DNA from: an uncultured Muribaculaceae bacterium
GTDB taxonomy: Bacteria; Bacteroidota; Bacteroidia; Bacteroidales; Muribaculaceae
Assembly (NCBI GenBank): GCA_910584525.1
Contig: CAJUAT010000046.1
Span: forward strand, 1 to 23,821
Length of the DNA: 23,821 bases
Direction: 5' to 3'
In this document: positions 7,828 through 17,347 of the stretch, piece after piece
Numbering within the stretch: the stretch's first letter is position 1
Layout of the letters: every line of letters begins with the position of its first letter
Position numbers and translations under genes: made by a program
The notes under the pieces: model-generated
The model's input: only the letters and a program-made list of their open reading frames with translations
Told to the model about the DNA's origin: nothing
Database searches by the model: none

Positions 7828-8361
7828 TCATACACTACGTGTCACGGCTATGGTCATGAAGCAGCCGTGAAGAGGGCCGATGGTGGAAAGGGCGATTTCT
7901 TCGGTCGGGGCTGAGGGCCAGTCGCGGGGGTTGTCGGGAATTATGCCCGAGAGCTTGACCGATGCCTCTTTCCTCGTCCATAACCTTACCAGCGTCTCTA
8001 TGGGATTTGCCGAGGTTGTAATGTGCAGCCTCTCCGCATCGGTGAAGGCCACGTCGAGAATTTCCATGGCATCATCGTTGCGGATATCCTCTATATCACA
8101 GCCTACGGGCGAGTCGCCTACAACCGCCATTACCGCCCGCCGGCAATGTGATAGGCTGAAATGAATATGCGGAAATGCCCGAAAGAATGGTTTTCCATCC
8201 TTTCCGGCATTCATTTCGGGGAGACTGTCGAGTCCATAATGTTTTTTGAGCAGCGACAAAAGGAGCCTGCGTGCCTGCGCGCTCTGCTGCGAAGGGGTAA
8301 GCAGGGCCTCTCCGGTATATTCGACGAGATAGTCTATAATGCGCTCTCCTCGCTGTCCCAT
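7828..8361 (-). CDS. Sfp-type 4'-phosphopantetheinyl transferase
   Basis: This enzyme moves the phosphopantetheine arm of coenzyme A onto a carrier-protein serine; here the likely targets are the two T domains of the NRPS. The 177-residue protein shows the family motifs: GKPFF (56-60), HFSLSH (67-72), the Mg2+-binding GCDIED (87-92, with D89 and E91) and WTRKEASVK (128-136). It is shorter than typical Sfp proteins (around 220 residues), mainly at the N-terminus. The start at 8361 is the only ATG before the conserved part. It lies 28 bases inside the end of the MATE gene, so translation is probably coupled. It is the last gene of the cluster, 44 bases before a strong stem-loop. Confidence 0.93.
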   Translation of the reverse strand: MGQRGERIIDYLVEYTGEALLTPSQQSAQARRLLLSLLKKHYGLDSLPEMNAGKDGKPFFRAFPHIHFSLSHCRRAVMAVVGDSPVGCDIEDIRNDDAMEILDVAFTDAERLHITTSANPIETLVRLWTRKEASVKLSGIIPDNPRDWPSAPTEEIALSTIGPLHGCFMTIAVTRSV

Positions 8362-10076
8362 GAGAGGTTCAGGATATTCTGACGGAACATGTACTCATAG
8401 TTCTCTCTGTCGCAGGTCTTGTGAAGGATTAGAAGACCTATCCCCTCTTTGACGTCATATTCCACGGGATTGAAGGGTCTGCCTTCATCCTTGATTACGG
8501 CATCCACCTTACCGGCTCCGAGGGATATGCGCAGGTCAATGGCCGATGCGCTTTTCTTTCCCGACAGTCCGTGAGTGATTATGTTTTTCAGACATTCCTC
8601 GCATGCCAGCACTATTCGCAGCCTCAACGCATTCTCCACCTTGGCGTCGGCAAGCCATTTCTCGACAATCCTCAGCGCCTCATCCATTCCCTTCATATCG
8701 GCATCCACCGACAAGTCGAGCATATCGTCAGGATTGGCCTTGGGTATGAGCACCACCGGAAGATGGTTCCCCTTCTGCCTGAGGATAAAGGGTATGAGAA
8801 TGATTACCAGCAATGACTGACCGATGGCGAAACCCCACCAGGGATTGATCCATCCGATACCCTGCGCCGCGAGTGCCGACAGCATCCAGTAGCATAACAT
8901 GGGAAGCAATGGCTGGCCGAAAGAGATTGTCAGAGCCATTCCCTTGTGGCCGTAAAGCTGATATACGGGTATCAGCAGATAGACAGCACACTGCAGGATG
9001 ATGTTGAAGGCATAAGGCAGCAGCGCCTTATGTAGCATTGCGGCATCGGCCGGATTTTCTATTCCGAAAATGCCGGCGATAACCCCTGGCAGGAAGATAA
9101 TGACCGAGGCAAGGATGGCGAGACTTACCGTAAGGAAACGGTAAGCACGGCCAAGAACGAGTGCCACGCCGTTATTGTCGCCCGACCCTTTGAGAATCGC
9201 GGCGACAGGCTGGAATGACTCAAGCGTACCCGTGAGTATTATCATGGAAAAGCTCAGCAGATACATGCATACCGAGAGGGCTATGATACCCGAAGTTCCC
9301 AGATAGTGCATGGCCACGAGGTTGTTGCCCAGGAGCTGCACGGCTATCAGAGCCGTGGCTATGCCGAAAGGAAGCCCCATGGCCGCGACCTTCATGATTT
9401 CCTTATAACTTCCATGGAAACGTATCCTCAGCGTCTCGGGACGGCTGAAATGGAAAGCCAGAATCATGAGCGCCGCCAGATAACTGATTACGGTGGCGAT
9501 GGCGGCGCCGGTCATGCCCCAGCCGAGTATGGCCAGAAATACGTAGTCGAGCGACAGGTTCACCACAGTGGCTGTAGCCACCGCCGCCGTCACCCTCCGC
9601 GGCGACCCGTCAAGGGTGACGAACATCTGGAGAACAACCATCACCATGTACACCACAGACGCCGGCAGTATCACCGCCAGATACTGTGAGGTATATTCCT
9701 TCAGCGACTCGTCGGGGCAAAGGAGTCCAGTAAGCGGGCCCGGATGTGCCACGCAACCTATCAGGATACCGATGCCGGCTACTGTGGCCATTACCAGCGA
9801 GAACAGCGACGAAGCCTTCGGCCGGTCATGGTTGCCGATTGCCACGCCGGCGAGCATGGTGCCGCCGACACCTAAGAGCATGCACATCGCGAAGAGAGTC
9901 TGAGTCACAGGCATGCACAAGTTGATGGCGCTCATAGCCTTCTCGTCGAGGAAATGGCTAAGCATTACCCCGTCGATAAGATTGCCCACCTGCGACGCCG
10001 ATGCTGTCAGCACCGACGCCAGCAGGAAGCTGTTGAAGGCCTTGCCTACAAGATATGGAGTGCGCCGCGTGCTCAT
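8334..10076 (-). CDS. MATE-family exporter fused to an RsbW-like serine kinase/ATPase domain
   Basis: The first 435 or so residues of this 580-residue protein are a polytopic membrane protein of the MATE type, with about twelve hydrophobic segments and the early LIDGVMLSHFLDEKAMSAINL stretch typical of the family. MATE proteins are cation-coupled efflux pumps. After a linker (about 436-455) comes a soluble GHKL ATPase domain of the anti-sigma kinase type (about 455-575). Its N box has E494 and N498, its G1 box is DEGRPFNP (530-537), and its G2 region is GIGLLI (545-550). The catalytic residues look intact, so the domain could phosphorylate a STAS protein. The start ATG overlaps the NRPS stop (ATGA). 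Context suggests export of the NRPS product; control of export by the kinase domain, or tethering of a signalling kinase to the membrane, is inference. Confidence 0.92.
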   Translation of the reverse strand: MSTRRTPYLVGKAFNSFLLASVLTASASQVGNLIDGVMLSHFLDEKAMSAINLCMPVTQTLFAMCMLLGVGGTMLAGVAIGNHDRPKASSLFSLVMATVAGIGILIGCVAHPGPLTGLLCPDESLKEYTSQYLAVILPASVVYMVMVVLQMFVTLDGSPRRVTAAVATATVVNLSLDYVFLAILGWGMTGAAIATVISYLAALMILAFHFSRPETLRIRFHGSYKEIMKVAAMGLPFGIATALIAVQLLGNNLVAMHYLGTSGIIALSVCMYLLSFSMIILTGTLESFQPVAAILKGSGDNNGVALVLGRAYRFLTVSLAILASVIIFLPGVIAGIFGIENPADAAMLHKALLPYAFNIILQCAVYLLIPVYQLYGHKGMALTISFGQPLLPMLCYWMLSALAAQGIGWINPWWGFAIGQSLLVIILIPFILRQKGNHLPVVLIPKANPDDMLDLSVDADMKGMDEALRIVEKWLADAKVENALRLRIVLACEECLKNIITHGLSGKKSASAIDLRISLGAGKVDAVIKDEGRPFNPVEYDVKEGIGLLILHKTCDRENYEYMFRQNILNLSWDSEESAL

Positions 10077-13000
10077 AGCGTGAAGAAGTTCAGACCCTCG
10101 ATGGCCTTTATGAAGCGCTCCACATACCGGTCCGAGGTATAGTTCCAGCGGAAACCGAGACGGTAAAGAATCTGGTTCGTATACTCGGCGTCGTAGCGTA
10201 TGAAAAGAGTCCGCGACTTGTTGTCGGAGTCATAGGCGAGCAAAGGCTGGAGAGCGTCTACACGTTCCGGGTCGGCAAGGGCCTCGTTGATACGGCGGGC
10301 GAATACCTCCGGCTCCACGGTCTCCACAGTCAGCGACGACTCGTTGAGGATATGCAGCACATCGCCGAGAGGTATGCGGTGATTGTTGGTAGGCTGGAAC
10401 ACCACCATATCGCGTGGGGTGGATGCCAGCAGCATGATGGCATGGCACACCTCGTCGATCGGCGAGAACTCACAGGGCGCGTCGAGCGCATCGTAGGGAG
10501 CGCATCCCAACGCCACATAAGCGCGGAGCCGTCCCATGAAGGCATTGCTCCGGAAGTTGATCTGGAATTCGCCGTCGCTCGCGCGCGCCGACAGATTGCC
10601 CACACGCATGATCTTGGCATTAAGACCTTCGTTGCGGATGGCCGTAAGAATCAGATGCTCGGCATTGTATTTGGAATGCACATACTGGTTGGAGAGCACC
10701 TGGCCGAAATCGAGCATGTGTTCCGTGAGAAGCAGGTCGGGGTCGGGCACGCCGTTGACACTCTCGCCGGCCACGCTGACCGTGGATATATGCACGAGAC
10801 GAGAGCCGTTGCGCAGACAGTAGGCAATGATATTGCGCACACTCTCCACGTTGACAAGCTCGATGTCGTTGCCGGCGGAGAAATGCTTAACATTGGCCGC
10901 ACAGTTAACGACCGTGTCGATGGCTCCGTCGAGCGATTCGGGCACCGGGTCGGTGACATCCCCTTCTATCACACGGATACGACCGCTTGAGAACATGTCG
11001 GCGAATGTCTCGTCGAAGTAATAGAAGAGTAGCGTGCGCAGACGACTTTCGGGCGACAGCCCTCCTTTGGCGCGGAGCATGCATGTCACGTTGGAGTCGG
11101 TGGTGTCGAGAATTTCCCTGAGCATATGAATGCCCATGAATCCGGTGGCACCGGTTAGCAGCACGTTGCCGAGCGTCTGGCGGTCTCCTTCGCGGAAAGC
11201 CTCGAGGGTATTCCTGTCGAGCACATCGGCAAATTCCGATACTGGACGTTCGGTGGTCTCCATCACCACGGCAGCCGGCTCCGTATCCTTGGTATCGCCG
11301 TTGATAAGGGCGGCGAGAGCTCGTGGTGTCCGCGCGGCGAATACCTGCTTATAGCTTACGGCATTACCGCCCGCACCGAGAGCAGCCACTACCTTTATTG
11401 CGCTGATCGACGTGCCTCCGATGCTGAAGAAGTCATCGTTGGCTCCCACATGGTCATTATCGAGAATCCTGCCGAACACAGCAGCTATCTCCTTTTCCAG
11501 TTCACCTTCCGGCTCTACATAGGGAGTGACAGGCCCGATCTCCGGCAACGGTAACCCTTTGCGGTTGATTTTACCGTTGGGCGTGAGTGGCAGCGACTCC
11601 ATCTGCATGTAGGAATCGGGTACCATATATTCCGTAAGCGTTTTGGCGAGATGCTCCCGCAGGCTTTCGGCATCTATCTCATGCTCGGCCGTGAAATAGA
11701 GACAGAGATGTTGGATTTTATTGATCTCCTTTACGTCGGCGGCAGCCATCCTGATGCCCTCGAACTGTAGGGCCGTGCTTTCAATCTCACCCAGTTCGAT
11801 TCTGAGTCCGCGGAGTTTCACCTGATGGTCAATTCTGCCGAGAATGGTCACATTCCCCTCAGGCGTCCAACGGGCGAGGTCGCCGGTACGGTAACCACGC
11901 TCACCCTTGTAGTCGACGAAAGCCTCGGCGGTCTTTTCAGGCAGATTGTTATAACCCAGGCCCACGCTGCGGCCGAAGATGTAAAGCTCGCCGACGGCAC
12001 CCACCGGGAGCTCGCCTCCCCATGCATCGACGATACGCTCCCATTCATTGTAGAAGGGAGGTCCGGCCGTAATCATGCCGCCAGGTCTGAGCACATAATG
12101 GTTGCTGCCCACGGTGCATTCCGTAGGACCATATTCATTCAGCGGCATACCCTTGAAGCCGGCGGCGCAAAGCTTGTCGATAAGCGATATCTTGAATCCC
12201 TCGCCGCCGATATTCAGCAGTTTGCACCGGCTCACGGCCTTGGCGAACTCGGGAAGGTCGAGCATGGCGTCGAGGCGGCTCGGCGTCACGTCAGCGGCAT
12301 CAACATTCTCGCGAAGCATCAGCTCGGCAAGAAGTCCCACATCCTTGCACTCCTCCTCATTGGCCAGAACAAGAGTATGTCCCGAGGTCAGCGATGTACC
12401 CAGGTCTACAAGCGATGCATCGAAGGAGATGGTCACTATCAGCATGTTGACCTTTATGTCGGGATTGGGCTGATAGAACTCCCTGTAATAACCGTAGAGA
12501 TAGTTGGTTATTGCTCTCTGCGGAATCATCACGCCCTTGGGGCGCCCTGTGGAGCCTGAGGTATAGATCATGTATGCCACATCCTCGGGACGGCAATCCA
12601 CCTGCGGGCGGCAGGTGTCGGTCTCTTTGAGAAGCTCCTCCACATCGAGAGCTTTGCCGGGGTATAGATCCTTGCGGTCGGCGGTGGTGATGATATACCT
12701 GGCGCCGCTGTCCTCGGTAATCAGCTTTATGCGGTCGGCCGGATAGTCGGGGGCGCATGGAATGTAGGCCGACCCCGTCTTCATGGCCCCGTAAATCGAG
12801 GTTATGAGCGAAGCCCTTCGCGGCAGCAGAATCACTATTCTGTCGCCACGTTCCACGCCACGCTTTATGAGGGCGTTGGCTATTCTGTTGCACTCATCGT
12901 CGAACTCCCGGTAAGAGAGCCGGCGGTCACAGGCCACAAGTGCCGTGACATCGGGCGTCCTGTCGCTCCACGCCTCCATGGCTCCATGGAATGTGGAATA

Positions 13001-16000
13001 CTCCACAGGTCCGCTCTCTCCATTCCGTATACCGGCCAGTTCCTCCTCCTGCGCGGCGTCGGTCATGACGCAGTCGCGAAGCGAAGATGCCTGCGCAGCG
13101 CTTTCCGACAACGTGCGCATCATCCGCAGCAGAAGCTCCATGTCGGCGCGGTTGTAGAGAGACGTGTCGTATTCCAGCACATATTCGTACTCATCGGCAC
13201 TTGGCTCGAACACCAGCAGAGTCAGCGGCACCTTCGCCGTGTCGAGACTGAGTCCTATCGACTCCATCTTCAGCGCACTCCCCTTGTCATCGAGAGCGAT
13301 GCCCCCTTCATATACGAACATGATTTCCGGCCTTACCCCCTTTCTCTCCACAAGCGACGTGAAGGGATAGAAGTCGTTGTCCTGGCTTCTGAGGAACTGC
13401 TTCTGTATTCTTTCGGCAAAAACGAGGGGGGATTCCGACAGGTCAGGCGTCGTCGACACCACAGGCAACGTCTTGACAAACATGCCGGTATCACCAAGGA
13501 GGCGTATATCGTTGCGGCCATTGTTGATAGTGGTGATCTGCACGGTCTTTTCGCGGGTGAGACGGTGCATCAGCTGCAGGAAGGAGGCAAGCAGGCAGTT
13601 GCTCTGCGTGATACCGCCCTTCTTGCAGAATGCGCGTATTGCGGAGGCGTCGGCCTTCAGTGATATGCGTCCCATGCCGCCGCTTATATCATTGTCGGGA
13701 ACGGCACTCTTGGGATAGGATGTAGGCTCGCTCTCCCCTATCAGGGTGTCGAACCATTCCTGCGCCTTGTCGAACTCCTCGCTCTCGAGCATATCTTTCT
13801 CCACAAGAGCCTGGTCAAGAGCCGAGAATTCCTCGGCCTCGGGCATACTCCCTCCGTAAGCCTTGACCATATCCGAATTGAACACCATCGCCGACACTCC
13901 GTCGAAAATGATATGGTGTGTGTCGCGCATCATGTATACCCTGTCTCCATAGGTATAAATAGTGCACCTGAAGAGCGGTTCCTCAAGAATATTGAAGGGT
14001 CGCACAAGGCTCTGGAAGAATGCGGCATCCGGTTCCTTGTCGAGAGGTATGATATCGATCTGCGGCATCTCGGCTGAAGGAATCTGCACCACATCGCCAT
14101 TGCGCACCGACAGCCGTGTCATAACCCCGGGATGAGCCTTGACAGCTGCAAGCAGGGCATCACGGAGTCTTTCGGCATCGGTGCCCTCGCCCATCAGAAA
14201 GGCCTGCGGTATGTTGTACTGCAATGCCTCGCGGTTCATTTCCCAGTCTATGTATACGCCGCGCTGATTCTCCGTAAGGGGATAGAATTTTCTTTTAGGC
14301 TTTGTGTCGTCCTGCCGGGCGGGAGCGACACTTCCGGCGGCATCCACGGCAGCGGCAATCTGTCGCACTGTCGGGTCGCTGAGAATGCCACGAGTGGTGA
14401 GTTTCACGCCCGTAGCCTTTATCAGCGCCGCCACAAGACGCATGGCCAACAGAGAGGTCAGCCCCACCGACACAAGGTTGGTGGTGACGCCGAAGTCGCT
14501 GTTGCCCACGACATCCGCCACGACATCCATCACCTTTCTCTCCGTATCCGTGGAAGCCTCCACAATCTCACGTTGCTCCACCTCCGGCTCTGGCAATGCC
14601 CTACGGTCTACCTTGCCGTTGGGAGTCATGGGAAGCTCCTGAAGCTCCATGAGCACCGAGGGAAGCATGAACTCCGTGAGCGACCCGGCCATGAACTCCC
14701 TGAGTTCATCGGCACTAAGCGCAGCCCCGTCGCGAAGGGTGTAATATCCTACCAGATTTTCCATGCCGCCGAGAGTCTTGACCACAGCCACAAAGCTCTT
14801 GACAGCGGGATGAGCGGCGGCCACCGCCTCGATCTCGCCAAGCTCTATGCGCAGGCCGCGAAGCTTGACAAGTCCGTCAAGACGTCCGAGAAATTCTATC
14901 TCGCCGCGACTGTTGTAACGCGCTTGGTCTCCGGTACGGTATGCGCGCACGCCATCTATCTCAATGAATTTTTCCGCCGTAAGGTCCTCACGGTTAAGAT
15001 AGCCGTCGGCAACTCCACGGCCCATAATCACCAGTTCACCCGGCACTCCCACAGGCGACGGATTCATGTCGGCGTCGAGAATCCTCACCTCGTAGCCCGG
15101 TATGGCGCTCCCTATTATGCTGCCGTCGGTAGGTCCGCCAGGCTCATAGGAGGTGGCTATCACCGAACATTCAGTGGGCCCGTAAAGGTTGATGAACCGG
15201 TAAGGAAGATCACCTATCGGGGGAAGCTTCTCGCCGCCGCATCCTAACAGGCGCACTTCGGGAAAATCGAACAGCGTGGCCATCTGCCATGCTATCTGAG
15301 TGGTCATGAAGAGCACTGTGAGATGATTGCGCTCTATATAGTCGTGCATCGCCGTAAGGTCGAGTCTTGTCTCCGGCGTGAAGATGTGCACGGAGGCTCC
15401 CGTCTGGAATGCCGGATAGAGGTCAAGCATGTGCGCGTCGAAACCGAATGCTGCATATGCTCCGGTGATATCGCTGCTTTCAAGGTTTGTGATATCAACA
15501 TATGCGGCGCAGAAATTCACGATATTGCTCTGGCGCATCATCACTCCCTTGGGTTTTCCCGTGGAACCGGATGTGTAGAGTATCACCATCGGCGAATCCG
15601 GCGTGGAAAGATTCACAGGCTCCGCATCGCGCGGCAATGTGCCGATAATGTCGGCAGATACGGTGGTGCCCTTGAACCCCGGCAACTTTTCGGCCACAAG
15701 GCCATCCTCATCGAGGATTATCTTTATTCCGGCATCCTCTGTCATGAACTCGAGGCGGTCCTGCGGGAAATGCGGGTCGAGAGGCATGTATGCGGCTCCC
15801 GCCTTCATCACAGCTAACGGATAGAGAGCCATCAGTTCCGAACGGTCAATCATCACGCCCACAAAATCACCCGGCTTCACTCCGGCATTCTCCACGAGGT
15901 GATGCGCCAGGGTGTCGGTGATACGGTCAAGGTCGTGATATGACAGATGTATTCCATCATAAACCACGGCATCCTTTGCCGGGAATTTCATGGCGGTGCG

Positions 16001-17347
16001 ATGGAATATGGCCGGGATGGTATCGGCTTTGTCAGCCGACGACACACCGCCGCGACCCATGCGCAGCATGGTCTCTCTCTCCTCCTCATCGGGGGCGGTA
16101 AGCGACGACACAACTGCTGCACCGTCGGTGGCCATGATGCGCTTAAGTATGGAAGCCATATTTCCTACAAGTGAGGCCATCAGGCTGTCACTGAATTTAT
16201 CGTCACGGTAGGAGACATGCATCTCAGCACCCTCGGCCGTCAGGAACATCTCGGCGGATATATTCTCGCCGGTGGCAACTTTGGGTAATTCGATGCAAGT
16301 CACAGGCTTGCCGTTGAAGAGAGGCATCGTGATGAAGTCGCCCTGATAACCGAAGAGGAAATCGGAGTTTACGCCGAAATCCCGTGCCGCGTCGGCAAAG
16401 GAATAGACGGTGTGGCTGCGGAAATCCTTCTGCTGCCGGGCAAGCTCCGTCATATAGTCGCGAACCGTCATATCCGGGTCGCCGGAAGGAGTACGCACCG
16501 GCAATGTCTTCACGAGCATACCGATGGTACCGGCAGTCTCTTCCCTGCGGCCATTCCATATTGTGGCGAAAGTCAGGTCCTTGCGGCGGTAATATCTGCG
16601 AAGAGCGAGCGACATGGCGGCAGTCGCCGGGATGCTCTGAGGAAATTTTTCCTTGCGGCACCATGCCTTGTAAGCCTCGCCGTCGATGCCGAGAGGTATC
16701 TTGACGGCCTGGTAGCTCTCCTTGTCGCCCTTGGTGTCGGCCATGATGTCGAACTGCGGGTTGTTACCTTCGAGCCGTGTGCGGTATACTTCCCTGTCGT
16801 TGTCAAGAGCTTCCGAGGCACGCTCTCCAACCTCCCTTTCGCACAGTCCGAAAGCGGAGATGTTCTCTTTGTCGAGCGGCTCGCCGTTATATGCCCGGTA
16901 GAGCTGGGCCATGAACACCTTGTGGCTGGCACCGTCGAAAATACTGTGATGTATGTCGAGCAGGAGGTAGACCTTTTTACCGATGTCATAAACCTTGAAA
17001 CGTGCCAGACGACCTCCGTCGAGGTCAAAGGGTTCCACGAGAGCCGCCTGATTTTCCATCAGCTCCTTTTCACCGCATGTCACGACTTCAGTGGCCACAT
17101 TTTCCGCAGGGGGCACCATTACGGGCACGCCATTCTCATCCTGACGTATGGATGCACCGAGCACGGGATATGCCTCCGCAACCCTGTCGACGGCGGCGGC
17201 AAGTCGCGATGCTTCTGCATCGGGCATGTATATCAGAAATGATATGTGGTAGATGGAGGGACTGTCGCTACCCAGCGATCCCGCATAGATTCCTGTCTGT
17301 GTCTGAGTCAGCGGATAGCCGGCTCTGTTGTTGCGCGATGTTGTCAT
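10073..17347 (-). CDS. Two-module non-ribosomal peptide synthetase with terminal reductase (C-A-T-C-A-T-R)
   Basis: This cytoplasmic assembly line has 2424 residues. Domains in order: C1 (about 10-425, HHSIFDG at 133-139); A1 (about 440-920, YTSGSTGKPKG at 591-601, YGPTE at 722-726, TGD at 805-807, PNGK at 909-912); T1 (about 930-1005, carrier Ser965); C2 (about 1020-1430, HHIIFDG at 1144-1150); A2 (about 1445-1935, YTSGSTGRPKG at 1595-1605, YGPTE at 1739-1743, K1926); T2 (about 1945-2015, GGTS, Ser1980); and a Rossmann reductase (2060-2424, TGATGFMG at 2065-2072, Y2222 and K2226). The reductase releases the peptide as an aldehyde, or an alcohol if reduced twice. A leading C domain suggests that the first amino acid is N-acylated. 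The frame is open upstream, but the ATG at 17347 makes an ATGA overlap with the STAS stop and starts at the C domain, so I chose it. All domains appear intact. Confidence 0.96.
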   Translation of the reverse strand: MTTSRNNRAGYPLTQTQTGIYAGSLGSDSPSIYHISFLIYMPDAEASRLAAAVDRVAEAYPVLGASIRQDENGVPVMVPPAENVATEVVTCGEKELMENQAALVEPFDLDGGRLARFKVYDIGKKVYLLLDIHHSIFDGASHKVFMAQLYRAYNGEPLDKENISAFGLCEREVGERASEALDNDREVYRTRLEGNNPQFDIMADTKGDKESYQAVKIPLGIDGEAYKAWCRKEKFPQSIPATAAMSLALRRYYRRKDLTFATIWNGRREETAGTIGMLVKTLPVRTPSGDPDMTVRDYMTELARQQKDFRSHTVYSFADAARDFGVNSDFLFGYQGDFITMPLFNGKPVTCIELPKVATGENISAEMFLTAEGAEMHVSYRDDKFSDSLMASLVGNMASILKRIMATDGAAVVSSLTAPDEEERETMLRMGRGGVSSADKADTIPAIFHRTAMKFPAKDAVVYDGIHLSYHDLDRITDTLAHHLVENAGVKPGDFVGVMIDRSELMALYPLAVMKAGAAYMPLDPHFPQDRLEFMTEDAGIKIILDEDGLVAEKLPGFKGTTVSADIIGTLPRDAEPVNLSTPDSPMVILYTSGSTGKPKGVMMRQSNIVNFCAAYVDITNLESSDITGAYAAFGFDAHMLDLYPAFQTGASVHIFTPETRLDLTAMHDYIERNHLTVLFMTTQIAWQMATLFDFPEVRLLGCGGEKLPPIGDLPYRFINLYGPTECSVIATSYEPGGPTDGSIIGSAIPGYEVRILDADMNPSPVGVPGELVIMGRGVADGYLNREDLTAEKFIEIDGVRAYRTGDQARYNSRGEIEFLGRLDGLVKLRGLRIELGEIEAVAAAHPAVKSFVAVVKTLGGMENLVGYYTLRDGAALSADELREFMAGSLTEFMLPSVLMELQELPMTPNGKVDRRALPEPEVEQREIVEASTDTERKVMDVVADVVGNSDFGVTTNLVSVGLTSLLAMRLVAALIKATGVKLTTRGILSDPTVRQIAAAVDAAGSVAPARQDDTKPKRKFYPLTENQRGVYIDWEMNREALQYNIPQAFLMGEGTDAERLRDALLAAVKAHPGVMTRLSVRNGDVVQIPSAEMPQIDIIPLDKEPDAAFFQSLVRPFNILEEPLFRCTIYTYGDRVYMMRDTHHIIFDGVSAMVFNSDMVKAYGGSMPEAEEFSALDQALVEKDMLESEEFDKAQEWFDTLIGESEPTSYPKSAVPDNDISGGMGRISLKADASAIRAFCKKGGITQSNCLLASFLQLMHRLTREKTVQITTINNGRNDIRLLGDTGMFVKTLPVVSTTPDLSESPLVFAERIQKQFLRSQDNDFYPFTSLVERKGVRPEIMFVYEGGIALDDKGSALKMESIGLSLDTAKVPLTLLVFEPSADEYEYVLEYDTSLYNRADMELLLRMMRTLSESAAQASSLRDCVMTDAAQEEELAGIRNGESGPVEYSTFHGAMEAWSDRTPDVTALVACDRRLSYREFDDECNRIANALIKRGVERGDRIVILLPRRASLITSIYGAMKTGSAYIPCAPDYPADRIKLITEDSGARYIITTADRKDLYPGKALDVEELLKETDTCRPQVDCRPEDVAYMIYTSGSTGRPKGVMIPQRAITNYLYGYYREFYQPNPDIKVNMLIVTISFDASLVDLGTSLTSGHTLVLANEEECKDVGLLAELMLRENVDAADVTPSRLDAMLDLPEFAKAVSRCKLLNIGGEGFKISLIDKLCAAGFKGMPLNEYGPTECTVGSNHYVLRPGGMITAGPPFYNEWERIVDAWGGELPVGAVGELYIFGRSVGLGYNNLPEKTAEAFVDYKGERGYRTGDLARWTPEGNVTILGRIDHQVKLRGLRIELGEIESTALQFEGIRMAAADVKEINKIQHLCLYFTAEHEIDAESLREHLAKTLTEYMVPDSYMQMESLPLTPNGKINRKGLPLPEIGPVTPYVEPEGELEKEIAAVFGRILDNDHVGANDDFFSIGGTSISAIKVVAALGAGGNAVSYKQVFAARTPRALAALINGDTKDTEPAAVVMETTERPVSEFADVLDRNTLEAFREGDRQTLGNVLLTGATGFMGIHMLREILDTTDSNVTCMLRAKGGLSPESRLRTLLFYYFDETFADMFSSGRIRVIEGDVTDPVPESLDGAIDTVVNCAANVKHFSAGNDIELVNVESVRNIIAYCLRNGSRLVHISTVSVAGESVNGVPDPDLLLTEHMLDFGQVLSNQYVHSKYNAEHLILTAIRNEGLNAKIMRVGNLSARASDGEFQINFRSNAFMGRLRAYVALGCAPYDALDAPCEFSPIDEVCHAIMLLASTPRDMVVFQPTNNHRIPLGDVLHILNESSLTVETVEPEVFARRINEALADPERVDALQPLLAYDSDNKSRTLFIRYDAEYTNQILYRLGFRWNYTSDRYVERFIKAIEGLNFFTL

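Noticed and set aside
14132..15247. Long open frame (371 codons) on the plus strand
   Set aside because: It lies wholly antisense to the NRPS A1 and T1 domains, whose motifs are unmistakable. The translation is rich in His and Arg and shows no domain. GC-rich coding DNA often leaves such open shadows.
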